A stretch of DNA of 64,000 nucleotides from Triglochin maritima (GCA_963682175.1 OY821788.1:17254001-17318000), one strand, 5' to 3'. Positions 21,984-33,116 are shown, numbered from the stretch's first letter. Notes: a model not told the origin generated them from the letters alone. Translations and numbers: made by a program.

Positions 21984-22825
21984 AAAAAAAAATTCTGTTT
22001 TGAGAATGATTATTGTGGAGATTGGTTGTCATTACCTAACACGTTTTTTTGCCTATTTTCGTGCCCCATTCATGCATTGTTTCCTTATGCATTACATCCT
22101 TATTGTTTGAATGAGGTGCACACTTTATGGTATTTTTTCATACGTCGGATTGTGCTAACGTATGGAAAGATTGTGGCTATGTGGAATGAATGATTCCTGA
22201 TTTTATTTACTGCCTTATTGAGAGATGAGCGTAATTTCATTTATTTATTTCCATTTGCAATAGTTATCGCAATGGACTGTAATATTTATGGACTGTAATA
22301 ATTATGGACTGTGGACTGTTTATTGCCCTGAGGAGACGAGGGGCTCCTTTATTTTTATTATTGCGATATTATTGCTATAAGACTCATGCAGGTTCCCGTC
22401 GACGAGGCTAAATCCCTAATGGGGATCATTAGCTCGATATGGAAGTAATGTAGTAATCATATCTGTGTGATGTTGATTGTTTTTTGAAAACCGTTTTTTG
22501 GGAACTCGCATGCCTAGTGGGAGTTGCAATGTTGAAGTGTTTTGTGTAAACCACCTTGCAACCGGCGGTAATTTTTTTTATTTGCTAATTTACCATGATT
22601 TAAAACGTTTTTTTGGGTCATTAAATCATGGTGCAGCTCAATATCTAGATTACTAAAATGGCTTTATTAACTATTGCATGAGGATTTGATCGAATGCTTT
22701 ATGTTTTCTTTTGGTCTGAATGCTATAGCTATTAAGTCAGTTTATTCTTTATGATTATTGTAGCTCGTTATATTTTATGCTAGAACTCATGTATCGCTAT
22801 GTATTTTGATTGTCCTAGATTCTTT

Positions 22826-24349
22826 ATGGCTGCTTCCAAAAGCATTGTCGCTGATCTGACTCGAGAAGATAAACTCAATGAAAGAAATTACGATCTGTGG
22901 CATCGTAAAATTGAGTATCTCTTAGAGGATCTGGACATGTTAGAAAACATAAACCAATCTATGTCTCCCCCCGAGGAGGGGAATACTGCGCAACATCGCA
23001 GAAACTTGGATGTTTATAATGCATGGAAAAAGAAAGACCGAATTGCTCGAATCACAATTCTAAGTTCAATGAGGGACGATCTGTTACTGCGGTTCGAAAA
23101 GTTTCGAACTGCAAAGGCCTTGTGGGAAGCTGTGAAGTTTCAGTACGGAGTGACCTCCGTCACAAGGGCCCGTCAGCTTGGGCTTATGTTTGATGGGTAT
23201 AAAATGCGCCAAGGTCACACAATGAGGCAACATATTACCGCAATGTCAAACATGATTAGCGAGCTGAGTGCTGTCGGTCGTGCTAAGACCGATGAGGAGC
23301 AAGTGTCTGCTCTCATCAGATCAATGCCTTCGAAGAGTTGGGAGCATATGAAGGTCCATCTGACCCATGCTGATGACATCAGGACATTTGACGAGGCCGC
23401 AAAACACCTAGAGCTGGAGGAGGACCGCATGCTTGCGGAAGCCCCTCTAACTGAAGTGTTTGCTGCTGAAGCTGGCGCTCCTCGGAGGAGTGCAGGTTTT
23501 AAGCGCAAAAGAGATAGATCTCAGGGTTTTAAAGGCAAGAAGGGTGCAAATGCAAACAAAACAGAAAACAAAGCTGGAAAGAAACGACCTCGAGGATCCA
23601 GGGGTGGGAAAGATAAGTCTAATGTGACTTGTTTTAACTGTCGAAAGACTGAACATTTTGCTCGTGAGTGCACTGAGCAAAAAGTAATTACTGTGTGTAA
23701 TCCCTCGAATTGTAACGTGAGTAGTTCTGTGAAGCTCACTGATCATTCTCCTGTGTGGATTATGGATTCAGGTGCCACGGACCACGTAACAAAGGATCGT
23801 TCTGCCTTCGAGGAATATCACCGTGTTCCAAGTGGGAGGCGAATAAACATGGCAAACAACACTAGCATTGAAGTTCTTGGAGTTGGTACATGCAAAGTGG
23901 CTTTGCGAAGTGGCCGGATCCTATTACTTCACGACGTGTTGTATGCACCAGCTATACGGCGAAATATTATTTCTGTTGTTGTATTGATGAGACATGGTTT
24001 TAAAGTTGTTTTGGAGAACAATGATATGAGTTTATACCTTTCTAACATTTATTATGGACGTGCTTTTCTTTCTGACGGTTTTATTGTGTTGGACGCAATT
24101 TATGATTTCAATCATAACGCTAGTGCCTTTGTGAGCCAAAGTTCCATGAATAATGATTCAGTTATGTGGCATGGTAGACTAGGTCACATTGGTGTTGACC
24201 GGATGAACAAGTTGACAAAGGAGGAGGTATTAGGAGAATGCTCCAAATTTGAATTGCCGACCTGTGAATATTGTCTAGCTGGAAAGGCAACTAGAAAACC
24301 GTTCGGAAAAGCCATTAGGGCTACTTCTCCTTTAGAACTAATTCACTGA
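22826..24349 (+). pseudogene. copia gag, protease and integrase N-terminus (first part of the polyprotein)
   Basis: This open frame of 507 codons is read from the ATG at 22826. The upstream in-frame ATG at 22799 adds nine residues unlike family members, so the second is preferred. Order: Gag capsid region (about residues 1-260, with the motif NYDLWHRKIEYLL), CCHC knuckle at 269-282 (CX2CX4HX4C; Lys-Thr-Glu replaces the usual Gly-rich spacer), aspartic protease with the DSGAT motif (Asp314), then the GAG-pre-integrase HHCC zinc region (His449, His454, Cys480, Cys483). It ends at an in-frame TGA immediately after LELIH. The homologous sequence continues in the same frame (DICGPL...), so the stop interrupts the polyprotein rather than ending it. 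A single substitution could explain it. Confidence 0.9.
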
Positions 24350-25012
24350 GATATTTGTGGACCTTTGAATGTGCGTACTAGACATGGACAAAGTTACTTC
24401 ATCAAATTCATTGATGACTTCACTAGATATGGTCATATTTATCTTATTTCTCACAAGTCAGAAGCTCTAGAATGTTTTAAGAAATTCATGAGCTTAGTTG
24501 AGAATCAGTTGGATAATAAGATAAAAACTCTTAGAATGGATAGAGGTTGTGAGTATCTCTCCATAATGTTCAAGGAGTTATGTGATGAAAAGGGGATATC
24601 TAGACAACTCACTATGCCTTATACTCCTCAGCAAAATGGTGTTGCCGAGAGAAGGAATAGAACGTTGCTAGACATGGTTAGATCCATGATGGTACATGCG
24701 AGCTTACCAATTTCGTTTTGGGAGATGCTCTAATGACTGCTGCCTATATGCTCAATAGAGTTCCAACAAAATCGGTTCCCTCAACTCCATATGAGTTATG
24801 GACAGGACGGAAGCCTGATTTTAGTCTGCTGCGTCCTTGGGGGTGCGGCATACATTCATTCTACTAGTCACCGATATGGAAAACTAGGACCTAGAGGGAA
24901 AAAGTGTATCTTTGATTTCTCCAAAGGTTATGTTTTTATCGGGGTAGACGAGAATGAAAGAAGGACGGATCTGGAGTCTAGGGATGCCACATTCTTGGAA
25001 AATGATTTTTAA
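24350..25012 (+). pseudogene. copia integrase core, frameshifted
   Basis: The frame continues with the integrase catalytic core. FIDDFTRYGHIY carries the first Asp, RMDRGCEYLS the second and QQNGVAERRNRT the Glu, so the DDE triad appears intact. A missing base in the G run at 24720-24722 ends the frame at 24733. The region to about 24840 continues in the next frame ([13 protein letters not shown]). A second shift near 24840-24850 returns to the original frame for [20 protein letters not shown]. The frame stops at 25012, after the FLENDF motif that marks the end of the integrase region in related elements. Joining strand transfer and DNA insertion are the known roles of this domain; here it cannot be made as one protein. 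Confidence 0.85.
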
Positions 25013-25871
25013 AACCCTTGCTGGAGCTATCAAAGAGTCAGTGGACTTCTTTGAACAACAAGATGAGGACATTGCCACTCCACGGGATCATGATCTGGAA
25101 GTTGAACATGAGGTTCAACCAGTCGATCCTAGTGGGAGCAGCAATGCTGAGGATCCGATAGCTCTCACGGAGGATGAGCCATCAGATATCCATCTGCGTC
25201 GAAGCAAACGCGGGCTCATTCCTCGTAGGCGGTTTTGCTTAGAGGAAGAGGCCCTCATGATAGCTCAAGAAGAAATTGATTATGAATCATCCGGGATGAC
25301 AATAATCGATGAGCAAGAACCGGAGACCTTGAAAGAGGCTTTGGAAGGTCCAAATGCTAAAGAGTGGTTAGAAGCTATAAAGGAAGAGTTGGAGTCGATG
25401 AAAGTTAATCGAGTCTGGGACTTGGTCGACTTACCGCCGAACCGAAAGGCCATTGGGGCCAAGTGGATCCTCAAGATTAAGAGGAAGGCGGATGGATCTA
25501 TTGATAGATTCAAGGCTAGACTGGTAGCTAAAGGCTACACCCAAAGAGAAGGCGTGGATTTTGAGGAAACATTTTCACCCGTGGTTAGGTTTGCCTCCAT
25601 CCGCCTTCTACTAGCTATTGTAGCTCAGATGGACTTAGAGCTTTACCAAATGGATGTAAAGACTGCTTTTCTCAATGGAGAACTTAAGGAGGAGATCTAT
25701 ATGGATCAACCTCAAGGTTTTGAAGTCAAAGGACAAGAGTGCAAAGTGTGCAAGCTCAATAAGTCCTTATATGGCTTAAAACAAGCGTCTAGACAGTGGA
25801 ACATTCGCTTCCATCAAGCTATAACAGAGAATGCATTCTCTATGCTTGAGGAAGATCACTGTGTACGTTAA
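25013..25871 (+). pseudogene. copia reverse transcriptase, N-terminal part
   Basis: After a shift in the run at 25006-25014 the reading continues in the third frame. A spacer ([14 protein letters not shown]) is followed by the reverse transcriptase domain: [37 protein letters not shown], then [17 protein letters not shown] with the first catalytic Asp and MDQPQGF. It ends at 25871 because of another shift near 25863, within the DHCVYVKR region. The motif set is diagnostic for the RVT_2 family of Ty1-copia. Confidence 0.9.
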
Positions 25872-26178
25872 GAGATCCAATGGTAAATTTGTCATTCTGA
25901 CCTTGTATGTTGATGACATACTCATGGCTGACAATAGCAAAGAGCTGCTGAAATCCACTAAGGAGTGGTTGTCCTCCACGTTTGATATGAAGGACATGGG
26001 TGAAGCTAGCTACGTCCTTGGTGTCAAGATAGTTAGAAATAGGTCCAAGAGACTTCTAGGATTGTCTCAAGAGACTTACATTAACAACATCTTGAAGAAA
26101 TACCATATGGACAAATGCAAACCAATCGACACTCCTATTGAGAAGGGTTTGCACTTAAGCCTTGATAAAGCATCCTGA
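25862..26178 (+). pseudogene. copia reverse transcriptase, C-terminal part with YVDD
   Basis: This frame carries the catalytic YVDD motif at 25906-25917, followed by DMKDMGEASYVLGVKI and LSQETYINNILKKY, all typical of copia polymerase and connection regions. It ends at a TGA at 26176-26178, where a small indel near 26174 separates LDKAS from the downstream PETPEENAKM sequence. Confidence 0.9.
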
Positions 26179-26360
26179 GACTCCTGAAGAGAATGCCAAA
26201 ATGGACATGGTTCCACTTTGTGAAGGACATTATAGCGAGAAAGGAAGTTGAGTTGAGACATGTGTCTACTAGTCTTATGGTAGCTGACCCTCTTACCAAG
26301 GCTATAGCTAAGGACTCGTTTGTGTCTCATGTGAAGTCCTTAGGCTTACGCAGACTTTGA
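26174..26360 (+). pseudogene. copia RNase H remnant with internal deletion
   Basis: The sequence encodes PETPEENAKMDMVP, which normally precedes the body of RNase H. From about 26217 it changes abruptly, in another frame, to FVKDIIARKEVELRHVST...ADPLTKAIAKD...VKSLGL, which is the extreme C-terminus of the copia polyprotein, ending at TGA 26358-26360. In related elements these two pieces are separated by roughly 200-250 codons. Most of RNase H is therefore missing, with a joint at about 26214-26217. Confidence 0.8.
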
Positions 26361-27609
26361 TGTATTGGCATGTCTAACTTCCTTTTATGAGTGATTGTGT
26401 TTTTCCTTTCAACTATATTTGTTTGGTTTATATAGTTGTTCTAGCATAAAATATTATTCTGTCAATAGGCTGAAGAATGCTTACTCACACGAGCATTCGC
26501 CTCTGGCACTTTTGATAGCGAGCAGAGATGAGACTGATCATGAAGAGATCTTGTATGATAGATCCAGAGTAGTTCATGATAGGACAGTCGCCTTGATTAG
26601 GAATCAAGATGAGATCCTCTATGTTGGTGAGGATTGACATGAATGTTCCCACAATTCATGTGACCTATAGAAGCCAAGTGCGAGCATCACATGTGGCGCC
26701 AGGTAACACCTGTATGGTGTTAAGGCGACAATGATGAAGCTCGGGTCAGGCGCAGAGGGGCTACGACTGGACTAAGACTTGTATGGTGTTGAGAGACAGA
26801 CATACTATTGTGTGCAATATGATCCACCATAGCATGTTTGTCATACAACATGTGCTGAGCGACCATTTGGAAGTGAAAGGAGGGATCCCTGCTCCTTCAC
26901 TGTGTGAGTCCAAGACTTGATTGTCATTTAGTTGCCCTCAGTGACCTTCGATGACACCATGAAGCAAAGAGTTGATGTGGCTACTTTGGGATGTTATCTA
27001 TGACCATGAGAGATTCGGTCTAAAGAGGCATCTTCGGGAAAGGAGTCAACTCTGAGTGTAATGGTGGTCTGGGGCGAAGGGAAAGGTTTAACTCGACTGC
27101 ACTAAAAGTATTTGCTGGGCCCAACTGTATTGGATAAAGTAGCAAGTACCTTAAGGACAAGAAGGTATTCTCTCCGAGGGATCGAGATACCGTTCATGTC
27201 AAGTGAGTTTCTGAGTAAACCTGTGGAACAGTGATGTGCATTTGAATGCTTAATTGTTATTTTTGTGAGGATGTTGTCATTCTGCCCTTCTAGTAAGGTT
27301 TCTAGTTTGAGACTCCTAAATTGCAGGTGCATCACCGGTCGCACGACCCATTTGTCCGTATGATCGGAAGAGTACATGTGTCGGGGACACATATGGTCTT
27401 GTATCAGGGATACATGATCAGAGACTTGCGTATTGTGGATGCATTCTTGGAAGAGAGAAATAGTTGTATATATCAGGGATGTATACATATGTGTCAGGGA
27501 CACATGAAGAGGTGACACATTGCCATCTTATGATTGTATGTATCGGGGATATATACGTATGTGTCAGGGACACAAAAGAAGATGATGTGTTGTTGACGTG
27601 CTATTGTGC
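26361..27609 (+). other. Copia 3' non-coding region
   Basis: About 1.25 kb lie between the end of pol and the polypurine tract. The longest frame (26395-26637, 80 codons) has no recognisable domain and I do not call it a gene. The region includes a series of short palindromes at 27375-27575. Confidence 0.6.
27375..27575 (+). repeat. Series of short palindromes before the 3' LTR
   Basis: At least five imperfect inverted repeats share the pattern arm - tc(a/g)ggga - arm: catgtgtcggggacacatatg near 27375, tgtatcagggataca near 27400, tatatcagggatgtata near 27468, atgtgtcagggacacat near 27489, and a last group near 27537-27575 (gtatcggggatatatac, atgtgtcagggacaca). Each could form a small hairpin with a 3-4 base loop. 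Confidence 0.7.
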
Positions 27610-27619
27610 AAGTGGGAGA
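27610..27619 (+). other. Polypurine tract
   Basis: The sequence aagtgggaga directly abuts the 3' LTR. It is the typical plus-strand primer position and is close to the common plant copia form. Confidence 0.8.
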
Positions 27620-28003
27620 TATTGGATTAATCTAAGGATTAAGATGATGTTTGCCCAAAGCACATACACGTGGCGCACTCTCATTGGTTGCGCATTAGGG
27701 TTTTGGGTGGGGCCATCTATATAAGGAGGGGAGCCTCCCATTGGATGGACTAATTCTTGTGTGCAAACCCTAGCCCCACCAAACCCTAGCCGCCACCTCT
27801 CCCTCTCCCTCCCATTCGTCCCTCCACATCCACCAAGCTAATCCGTAGACTCTTGGGTTGTGGACACGTGCTTCTTCTCCAAGAGAGTAGGAGACCGAAC
27901 GGTGAGAAGGATTCCGCAAGGTGACCTCCGATCTTCCTACCGCTGCCACAGGTTATCTCCAAGAAAGGTACTCCTGAACCTACAGAATAGTTATTTGCTT
28001 ACA
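27620..28003 (+). repeat. 3' LTR of the copia element
   Basis: A 384-bp direct repeat of 20347-20730 with the same TATTGG start and TTACA end. About 13 substitutions and no indels separate the two LTRs by eye. Confidence 0.95.
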
Positions 28004-28008
28004 TACCC
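28004..28008. repeat. Right TSD of the copia element (taccc)
   Basis: Second copy of the target duplication, followed by ttcttctccctcc, which continues the monomer interrupted at 20346. With the element and one TSD removed, the markers at 19490 and 28278 are 1126 bp apart. Confidence 0.85.
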
Positions 28009-31000
28009 TTCTTCTCCCTCCTCCTCTCCCTCCTCTCCCTCCTTCTCTTTCTCTCATCTCTCTCCTTCTGCTTCGCTTGTCCTTCTCTCTCCTCCTCCCT
28101 CTTCTTTTCCTCTCCGTCACCTTCACTCTCTCTCACTCCTCTCATTCTCCTTCTCTCTCCCCCTTCTCCTTCCCTCTATTTCTCTCTCTACTTCTCCTTC
28201 TCCCTCCCTCTTTCCTTCTCTCCTTCCCTTCCAATCTCCTCTTCCTTCTCTCTCTCCTTCTCCTTGTCTTTCTCCGTCTAGCTCACTTACCGACTCCCTC
28301 ACTCTTTCTCCCTCTCTCCTTCTCTTTCTCTCTCTCCTCTCTCCACTTCTCGCTCTAATTCACTCTCTCCCCTTCTCCGTTTCACTCCCTCCTTGTCGCT
28401 CTCCTTCTCCCTCTCTCTCCTTCTCTATTGTTCTCTCTGCTTCTCTATCTCTCCTTGCCCTTCTCACTCTCTCCCCCTCCGTCCACCTCTCCTCTCTCTC
28501 TTTCTCCTTCTAGCTCTCTCTCTCCGTCCCTCTCTCCTTGTTTCCCCATCTCCTTCTCTCTCGTCCCACACTCTCCTTCTCTCTCTCCCCTCCTTCTCCT
28601 TGTTTTTCACTCTCTTGTTGTCCCGCGCTCTCTCCTTCCCACTCCACTCTCTGATTCTCTCTTCCCTTCTATCTTCTCTCTCCTTATCTCTCACTCTTCG
28701 TCTTCCATCTCCTTCCCTCTCTCTCCTTCTCCTCTACTTCACTACCTCTCCTTCTCTTTCCCCTTCTCCTTCTCTCTCCCTTGCTTGCCTTTTCTCTCCA
28801 TCTCTCCTTCTCCTTCCCATCTCCACTCTTCTCCCTCTCTCCGTCTCCTTCTCTCTCCTTCTTCCTCCTTCCCTCCCCCATCTCCCTCTACTTCTCTCTC
28901 TTTGTCCATCTCTCTCTCCCCTCCTCTCTCACTCTATCGTACTCTCTCGCTCTCCTCCTCCTTGTCTCTTTCATTCTCTCTCTCCTCCTACTCTATCTCT
29001 CCTCTCCTCGTGTCCTTCTCGCTCTCCTCCCCTCTCACTCCCATTGTCCTTCTCTCTCTCTCTCTCTCCTTATCTACTCTCCCCTTCTCCTTCTCTCCGT
29101 GTGCCCTTATTCTTCCCTCCTTGCCCTCTCTCTTGTTCTTCTTCTCCCTCCTCCTCTACCCTTCTTCTCCCTCCTCCTCTCCCTCCTCTCCCTCCTTCTA
29201 TTTCTCTCATCTCTCTCCTTCTGCTTCGTTTGTCCTTCTCTCTCCTCCTCCCTCTTCTTTTCCTCTCTGTCATCTTCATTCTCTCTCACTCCTCTCGTTC
29301 TCCTTCTCTCTCCCCCTTCTCCTTCCCTCTATTTCTCTCTCTACTTCTCCTTCTCCCTCCCTCTTTCCTTCTCTCCTTCCATTCCAGTCTCCTCTTCCTT
29401 CTCTCTCTCCTTCTCCTTGTCTTTCTCCGTCTAGCTCACTTACCTTCTCCCTCACTATTTATCCCTCTCTCCTTCTCTTTCTCTCTCTCCTCTCTCCACT
29501 TCTCGCTCTAATTCACTCTCTCTGCTTCTCCGTTTCACTCCCTCCTTGTCGCTCTCCTTCTCCGTCTCTCTCCTTCTCTATTGTTCTCTCTGCTTCTCCT
29601 TCTCCCCTTGCCCTTCTCACTCTCCCCCCCTCCGTCCACCTCTCCTCTCTCTCTCCTTCTCCTTCTAGCTCTCTCTCTCCGTCCCTCTCTCCTTGTTTCC
29701 CCATTTCCTTCTCTCTCATCCCACACTCTCCTTCTCTCTCTCCCCTCCTTCTCCTTGTTTTTCACTCTCTTGTTGTCCCGCGCTCTCTCCTTCCCACTCC
29801 ACTCTCTAATTCTCTCTTCCCTTCTATCTTCTGTCTCCTTATCCCTCACTCTTCATCTCCCATCTCCTTCCCTCTCTCTCCGTCTCCTCTACTTCAATAC
29901 CTCTCCTTCTCTTTCCCCTTCTCCTTCTCTCTCCCTCGCTTGCCTTCTCCTCTTGCTTCTCTCCCTCTCTCTCCTTCTCCTTCCCATCTCCACTCTTCTC
30001 CCTCTCTCCCTCTCCTTCTCTCTCCTTCTTCCTCCTTCCCTCCCCCATCTCCCTCTACTTCTCTCTCCTTGTCCAACTCTCTCTCCCCTCCTCTCTCACT
30101 CTATCGTACTCTCTCGCTCTCCTCCTCCTCCTCCTTCTCTCTCTTTCCTTCTCTCTCTCCTCCTCCTCTATCTCTCCTCTCCTCGTCTCCTTCTCGCTCT
30201 CCTCCCCTCTCACTCCCATTGTCCTTCTCTCTCTCTCTCTCTCTTTATCTACTCTCCCCTTCTCCTTCTCTCCGTGTGCCCTTATTCTTCTCTCATTGCC
30301 CTCTCTCTTGTTCTCCTTCTCCCTCCTCCTCTACCCTTCTTCTCCCTCCTCCTCTCCCTCCTCTCCCTCCTTCTCTTTCTCTCATCTCTCTCCTTCTACT
30401 TTGCTTGTCCTTCTCTCTCCTCCTCCCTCTTCTTTTCCTCTCTGTCACCTTCACTCTCTCTCACTCCTCTCGTTCTCCTTCTCTCGCCCCCTTCTCCTTC
30501 CCTCTATTTCTCTCTCTACTTCTCGTTCTCCCTCCCTCTTTCCTTCTCTCCTTCCCTTCCAGTCTCCTCTTCCTTCTCTCTCTCTTCTCCTTGTCTTTCT
30601 CCGTCTAGCTCACTTACCGACTCCCTCACTCTTTCTCCCTCTCTCCTTCTCTTTCTCTCTCTCCTCTCTCCACTTCTCGCTCTAATTCACTCTCTCCCCT
30701 TCTCCGTTTCACTCCCTCCTTGTCGCTCTCCTTCTCCCTCTCTCTCATTCTTTATTGTTCTCTCTGCTTCTCCATCTCTCCTTGCCCTTCTCACTCTCTC
30801 CCCCTCCGTCCACCTCTCCTCTATCTCCTTCTCCTTCTAGCTCTCTCTCTCCGTCCCTCTCTCCTTGTTTCCCCATTTCCTTCTCTCTCGTCCCACACTC
30901 TCCTTCTCTCTCTCCCCACCTTCTCCTTGTTTTTCACTCTCTTGTTGTCCCGCGCTCTCTCCTTCCCACTCCGCTCTCTAATTCTCTCTTCCCTTCTATC

Positions 31001-32462
31001 TTCTCTCTCCTTATCCTTCACTCTTCGTCTTCCATCTCCTTCCCTCTCTCTCCTTCTCCTCTACTTCAATACCTCTCCTTCTCTTTCCCCTTCTCCTTCT
31101 CTCTCCCTCGCTTGCCTTCTCCTCTTGCTTCTCGCCCTCTCTCCTTCTCCTTCCCATCTCTACTCTTCTCCCTCTCTCCTTCTCCTTCTCTCTCCTTCTT
31201 CCTCCTTCCCTCCCCCATCTCCCTCTACTTCTCTCTCCTTGTCCATCTCTCTCTCCCCTCCTCTCTCACTCTATCGTACTCTCTCGCTCTCCTCCTCCTC
31301 CTTCTCTCTCTTTCCTTCTCTCTCTCCTCCTCCTCCTCTATCTCTCCTCTCCTCGTCTCCTTCTCGCTCTCCTCCCCTCTCACTCCCATTGTCCTTCTCT
31401 CTCTCTCCCTCCTTATCTACTCTCCCCTTCTCCTTCTCTCCGTGTGCCCTTATTCTTCTCTCCTTGCCCTCTCTCTTGTTCTCCTTCTCCCTCCTCCTCT
31501 ACCCTTCTTCTCCCTCCTCCTCTCCCTCCTCTCCCTCCTTCTCTTTCTCTCATCTCTCTCCTTCTGTTTCGTTTGTCCTTCTCTCTCCACCTCCCTCTTC
31601 TTTTCCTCTCCGTCACCTTCACTCTCTCTCACTCCTCTCGTTCTCCTTCTCTCTCCCCCTTCTCCTTCCCTCTATTTCTCTCTCTACTTCTCCTTCTCCC
31701 TCCCACTTTCCTTCTCTCCTTCCCTTCCAGTCTCCTCTTCCTTCTCTCTCTCTTCTCCTTGTCTTTCTCCGTCTAGCTCACTTACCGACTCCCTCACTCT
31801 TTCTCCCTCTCTCCTTCTCTTTCTCTCTCTCCTCTCTCCACTTCTCGCTCTAATTCACTCTCTCCCCTTCTCCGTTTCACTCCCTCCTTGTCGCTCTCCT
31901 TCTCCGTCTCTCTCCTTCTCTATTGTTCTCTCTGCTTCTCCATCTCTCCTTGCCCTTCTCACTCTATCCCCCTCCGTCCACCTCTCCTCTCTCTCCTTCT
32001 CCTTCTAGCTCTCTCTCTCCGTCCCTCTCTCCTTGTTTCCCCATTTCCTTCTCTCTCGTCCCACACTCTCCTTCTCTCTCTCCCCTCCTTCTCCTTGTTT
32101 TTCACTCTCTTGTTGTCCCGCGCTCTCTCCTTCCCACTCCACTCTCTGATTCTCTCTTCCCTTCTATCTTCTCTCTCCTTATCCCTCACTCTTCGTCTTC
32201 CATCTCCTTCCCTCTCTCTCCTTCTCCTCTACTTCAATACCTCTCCTTCTCTTTCTCCTTCTCCTTCTCTCTCCCTCGCTTGCCTTCTCCTTTTGCTTCT
32301 CTCCCTCTCTCTCCTTCTCCTTCCCATCTCCACTCTTCTCCCTCTCTCCGTCTCCTTCTCTCTCCTTCTTCCTCCTTCCCTCCCCCATCTCCCTCTACTT
32401 CTCTCTCCTTGTCCATCTCTCTCTCCCCTCTTCTCTCACTCTATCGTACTTTCTCGCTCTCC
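28009..32462 (+). repeat. Polypyrimidine satellite, segment 3 (about 4 monomers)
   Basis: Markers begin at 28278, 29431, 30605 and 31773, with spacings of 1153, 1174 and 1168 bp. The units ending near 30.6 and 31.77 kb share a one-base deletion (ctctcttctccttg). The unit at about 28.78 kb has a short deletion after the ttgcttgcc motif. No gene is seen. Confidence 0.95.
32447..32462. repeat. TSD of LINE 1, copy next to the poly(A) end
   Basis: The sequence tactttctcgctctcc matches tactccctcgctctcc at 34844-34859, 14 of 16 positions. It lies directly before the T run that represents the poly(A) tail of the - strand element. Confidence 0.75.
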
Positions 32463-32472
32463 TTTTTTTTTT
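32463..32472 (-). other. Poly(A) tail of LINE 1 (T run on + strand)
   Basis: Ten T on the + strand correspond to a 3' A tail on the - strand, preceded in element orientation by ccgcccttttattttgc. This marks the 3' end produced by target-primed reverse transcription. Confidence 0.85.
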
Positions 32473-32707
32473 GCAAAATAAAAGGGCGGTCTCGGTAGAG
32501 CCGCTAAATTTATTGATGCCTCAATAAACGTACATGCAAAAAAAACATACAGTGAAGCGCTAGGAATTACTCTGGAATGAGCAATTCGTAATCGCGAAAA
32601 TAAAAACATACATCGACTCACGCTAGTCTAACAACGGGTCCTAATCCTACTCGTGCAAATTACACAATACTCCTCACGCCTAGGCTTGACATTCTCAAGA
32701 AGCACAA

Positions 32708-33034
32708 CTAACGTCGACCCTTCTTCTTCTTCACCTTTTTCCTCTTCGACGCTTTCACGAGTTTTGAGGTGCTCGAGCTCAATCCATCCGAATCTGAATC
32801 GTAGCACCATGGCTCCTCCACATAAGAACTTACATCTCCATGCTTCTTTTTGATGCGCATGAACTCCCTTTGCTCTAACCCCATCAACGCGGCATCCTCA
32901 ACATCACTTGGTGTGAGCTCCTCATAATCCATCTTGCCCTTCCCGCCATTCTTCAAGAGGTTTTGTTGCCTCATCACGACCTCACGCACACCTTGGAAGG
33001 TGGATTGAGGTGATAAATCATCTAAGTTCACCAT
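32708..33034 (-). CDS. Small unidentified frame of LINE 1 (108 aa, lysine-rich end)
   Basis: The frame starts at an ATG 83 bases after the ORF1 stop and ends 235 bp before the A tail. The protein begins MVNLDDLSPQSTFQGVREVV, has an acidic/serine stretch (CYDSDSDGLSSSTSK) and ends in a run of Lys and Arg (KRKKVKKKKGRR). I do not recognise a family. It lies where ORF2 would begin in a complete LINE. It may be captured host sequence, a displaced ORF1 tail, or a chance frame. The basic tail could bind nucleic acid or act in nuclear import; this is inference only. Confidence 0.4.
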   Translation of the reverse strand: MVNLDDLSPQSTFQGVREVVMRQQNLLKNGGKGKMDYEELTPSDVEDAALMGLEQREFMRIKKKHGDVSSYVEEPWCYDSDSDGLSSSTSKLVKASKRKKVKKKKGRR

Positions 33035-33116
33035 TGGCGGGGGGATCGCATCCTAGCCCGTTCGCCTATTACTCCTATAAGTCCGAGGTCACCTTGCAAT
33101 TTTCCCTCCAAAATCC

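Larger units (their letters stand above)
20746..22825 (+). other. Long non-coding leader of the copia element
   Basis: About 2.1 kb of AT-rich sequence lies between the primer site and gag. It has no credible coding frame; the small frames (for example 21593-21946) lie in repeats. It contains a 92-bp tandem repeat, a dispersed duplication of about 85 bp and a short triplet of ggactgtaat motifs near 22274-22320. A leader this long could hold packaging signals or acquired sequence. Nothing identifies its function. Confidence 0.7.
20347..28003 (+). mobile_element. Ty1-copia retrotransposon, structurally complete ends, decayed coding region
   Basis: A 7657-bp element with 384-bp direct LTRs, a 5-bp TSD, a tRNA-Met-type primer-binding site and a polypurine tract. 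The order gag, protease, integrase, reverse transcriptase, RNase H places it in the copia (Pseudoviridae) superfamily. The coding region 22826-26360 is broken by an in-frame stop at 24347, frameshifts near 24720, 24845, 25010, 25863 and 26174, and a large deletion in RNase H near 26215. It is therefore non-autonomous. Both the 2.1-kb leader and the 1.25-kb region after pol are long and non-coding. The two LTRs differ at about 13 of 384 positions by eye (3.4%); at an assumed 1.3e-8 substitutions per site per year that is roughly 1.3 million years. Confidence 0.95.

Noticed and set aside
21593..22193. Small frames in the copia leader
   Set aside because: They lie in the tandem and dispersed repeats of an AT-rich leader, overlap on both strands and match no known retroelement product.
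27860..28513. A frame joining the 3' LTR to satellite sequence
   Set aside because: Only the LTR tail supplies non-satellite residues. The rest is polypyrimidine without a coding signal.
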